A stretch of 15,596 nt of DNA from positions 1 to 15,596 of the forward strand of contig JASJBQ010000106.1 of the NCBI GenBank assembly GCA_030066455.1, given 5' to 3'. How positions within the stretch are numbered: the stretch's first letter is position 1; each line of letters begins with the position of its first letter. The DNA is from Desulfobacterales bacterium (lineage in GTDB: Bacteria; Desulfobacterota; Desulfobacteria; Desulfobacterales; UBA5852). The position numbers and the translations under genes were made by a program. Below are positions 14,062 through 15,596 of the stretch, piece after piece. A model generated the notes under the pieces. It had not been told where the DNA came from. It made no database searches and worked only from the letters and a program-made list of their open reading frames with translations.

Positions 14062-15596
14062 GTGACCCTGGAAGCCTACCTGACGCTGGCGATTCTTCTG
14101 GTGACCCTCGGCCTGCTGACCGGCACCCGGATTCCGGCAGCGGCGATTTTTTTCGGCGCCCTGGCCACCGCCATGACCCTCAAACTCGCCCCGGCGGGAG
14201 AATTGCTCAAGGGCTTCAGCAACCGCGGCACCCTGACGGTGGGGGTGCTTTACATCGTCGCCGCCGGCATGTATGCCACCGGTGCTATCAACATGCTCAT
14301 GGACCGATTGGTGGGCAAACCGAAGAGCGTTACCGGCGCCCAGTTCAAGATGCTGCCGCCGATCGCTCTGGGAAGCGCCTTTCTCAACAACACGCCGCTG
14401 GTGGCCATGATGATACCGGTCATCCGCGATATTTCCCGCACCTACCGCCTCACGGCCAGGCACCTGCTGATCCCGTTGAGTTTCGCTTCCATTCTGGGGG
14501 GCATCTGTACCCTGATCGGCACCTCCTCCAACCTGATCATCGCCGGCATGGTCGGCACCAGCCTGAAATCCGACCCGACCCCGGGGCTGCGCGCCATCGG
14601 GATGTTCGACACGGCCTGGGTCGGGGTGCCCGCCGCCCTGATCGGCATCCCCTTCATGATCGCGGCCGGGCGCTTTCTGCTGCCGGGGGAATCAAAAAAG
14701 GTGAGCCCGAAACCACTTACAAGACGCTATCGGGCCGAATTTCGTATTCGGCGCGACACCTGTCTGGAGGGCTGCACCCTGGAAGAAACCGGCCTGGGGC
14801 ATCTGGATGGCGTCGAACTGATTGCCATCACGCGTGATGCGCAGGAAGTCCCGGTCGACGAACCGGGCCTCATGATGGAAGCTGGCGATCGGGTAACGTT
14901 TGCTACCGACCTGGCGTCCCTGTCCGAACTCTGGCGCCACCCGGGCCTGACCCCTTTCGTTTCCGGTATCCCGATGAAAACCGAACGTCACACCCACCAG
15001 TTGGTCAACGTCACGATTTCACGACGCAACGTGGCCATCGGTTGGAAAATTGCCGACCTCGCCCCGCCCGTCCTCAACTATCGGATCAAGCTGGTCGCAC
15101 TCTCCCGTCGGGCGGAACCGCCGGAAATACCGCTGATGGATCTGCGCCTCGAGGCGGGCGACAACCTGGTGTTGGAAGTCAATGACGCCTTCTTCTACGA
15201 AAACCGGCTGGACATGGACTTTTCGGTCACCAAGACGCTGGAGGGCTACCGGCTGCAGCGCTACAACCGGGCGGTGATCGCCGCCGGTATCACGCTGGCC
15301 ATGGTCGCGATCGCGGCCATGGGTTGGATGACCATGCTCAACGCCGGCATGCTCGCCAGCGGGGCCATGCTTCTGACCGGCTGCCTTTCCCTTCAAACGG
15401 CCGGCCGCAGCATCGAATGGGGCACCCTCACGGTCATCGCCTGCGCCGTGGGGCTGGAGTCCGCCATCACCCACAGCGGCCTGGCCGAGCAGATCGCCCA
15501 CCTCCTGACCCGGGCCGGCGGCAGCAGCCCGATGCTGGCCCTGACGACCATCTTTCTGGGCGGCACCCTGATCACCAACATCATCACCAACAACGC
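14062..15596 (+). CDS. SLC13/DASS-family anion symporter with two RCK_C-like domains (3' truncated by window)
   Basis: The frame from GTG 14062 is open to the window end (511 full codons, no stop). It encodes a membrane transporter of the divalent anion:sodium symporter type, with sulfate, dicarboxylates or similar as usual substrates. N-terminal half: hydrophobic helices with SAFLNNTPLVAMMIPV (105-120) and ILGGICTLIGTSSNLI (144-159), the hairpin and substrate/Na+ site motifs. Residues about 222-385 form two soluble TrkA-C/RCK_C-like domains; each ends in LxxEAGD or MMEAGD (272-276, 363-367). These are inserted between the two membrane halves, as in SLC13 permeases annotated with TrkA_C. The second half restarts at about 403 and reaches LITNIITNN, the second SNT/TNN-type motif, at the window edge. 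The start is chosen by GGGAG and the promoter; ATG 13987 is in frame and would add 25 basic, unlikely residues. It is divergent from the amidohydrolase and the two may share regulation. A sulfate or organic-anion role beside a sulfatase is plausible but inferred. Confidence 0.9.
   Translation, partial: MTLEAYLTLAILLVTLGLLTGTRIPAAAIFFGALATAMTLKLAPAGELLKGFSNRGTLTVGVLYIVAAGMYATGAINMLMDRLVGKPKSVTGAQFKMLPPIALGSAFLNNTPLVAMMIPVIRDISRTYRLTARHLLIPLSFASILGGICTLIGTSSNLIIAGMVGTSLKSDPTPGLRAIGMFDTAWVGVPAALIGIPFMIAAGRFLLPGESKKVSPKPLTRRYRAEFRIRRDTCLEGCTLEETGLGHLDGVELIAITRDAQEVPVDEPGLMMEAGDRVTFATDLASLSELWRHPGLTPFVSGIPMKTERHTHQLVNVTISRRNVAIGWKIADLAPPVLNYRIKLVALSRRAEPPEIPLMDLRLEAGDNLVLEVNDAFFYENRLDMDFSVTKTLEGYRLQRYNRAVIAAGITLAMVAIAAMGWMTMLNAGMLASGAMLLTGCLSLQTAGRSIEWGTLTVIACAVGLESAITHSGLAEQIAHLLTRAGGSSPMLALTTIFLGGTLITNIITNN

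Noticed and set aside
1..15596. CRISPR arrays, tRNA or rRNA genes
   Set aside because: No regularly spaced repeats and no cloverleaf or rRNA-like conserved stretches were seen.

Overview
The window is 15.6 kb of bacterial DNA in two parts with different base composition. Positions 1 to about 5,170 are moderate to low in GC: 23 of 60 bases at 2101-2160 and 20 of 60 at 4861-4920. From about 5,700 on, the DNA is GC-rich: 39 of 60 at 7261-7320. The anaerobic sulfatase maturase, the relic of a CxxC...CxxC sensor-protein tail and the overall gene set suggest an anaerobe of the Desulfobacterota (a Desulfosarcina-like deltaproteobacterium). That placement is an inference, since no rRNA or other taxonomic marker is present.

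Region 1 (1-4642, + strand) is a tightly packed run of four genes: the 3' end of an unrecognised acidic protein with a winged-helix-like segment, a protein with a transglutaminase-like Cys-His-Asp core, a PLP fold-III decarboxylase of the carboxynorspermidine decarboxylase (NspC) type, and a DUF3326 protein. The genes abut or overlap by a few bases, so they are probably co-translated and work in one process. I know of no described pathway that combines these families, and this is the best candidate here for an undescribed system. One hypothesis is amine production followed by transglutaminase-like transfer or cleavage. A small AT-rich putative lipoprotein gene follows at 4675-5169.

Region 2 (5170-6015) has no intact gene. 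It holds a MITE-like element of about 176 bp with imperfect terminal inverted repeats (5175-5350), a stretch with nothing recognisable, and a frameshifted relic of a sensor-protein C-terminus (5703-5905). A SRPBCC/START-like protein gene follows (6016-6468).

Region 3 (6749-13775, - strand) reads in the order N-acyl-D-amino-acid deacylase-like amidohydrolase, large MscS-type channel, Tat-exported Cys-type sulfatase, anaerobic sulfatase-maturating enzyme (anSME) with a C-terminal SEC-C motif. The last two are an enzyme and its activator: the maturase converts the active-site Cys of the sulfatase to formylglycine before Tat export. A strong inverted repeat (9940-9976) lies just upstream of the sulfatase.

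Region 4 (14062 to the window end, + strand, divergent) is a GTG-started SLC13/DASS-family anion transporter with two RCK_C-like domains between its membrane halves. It runs off the window. A sigma70-like promoter is visible at 13960-13988.
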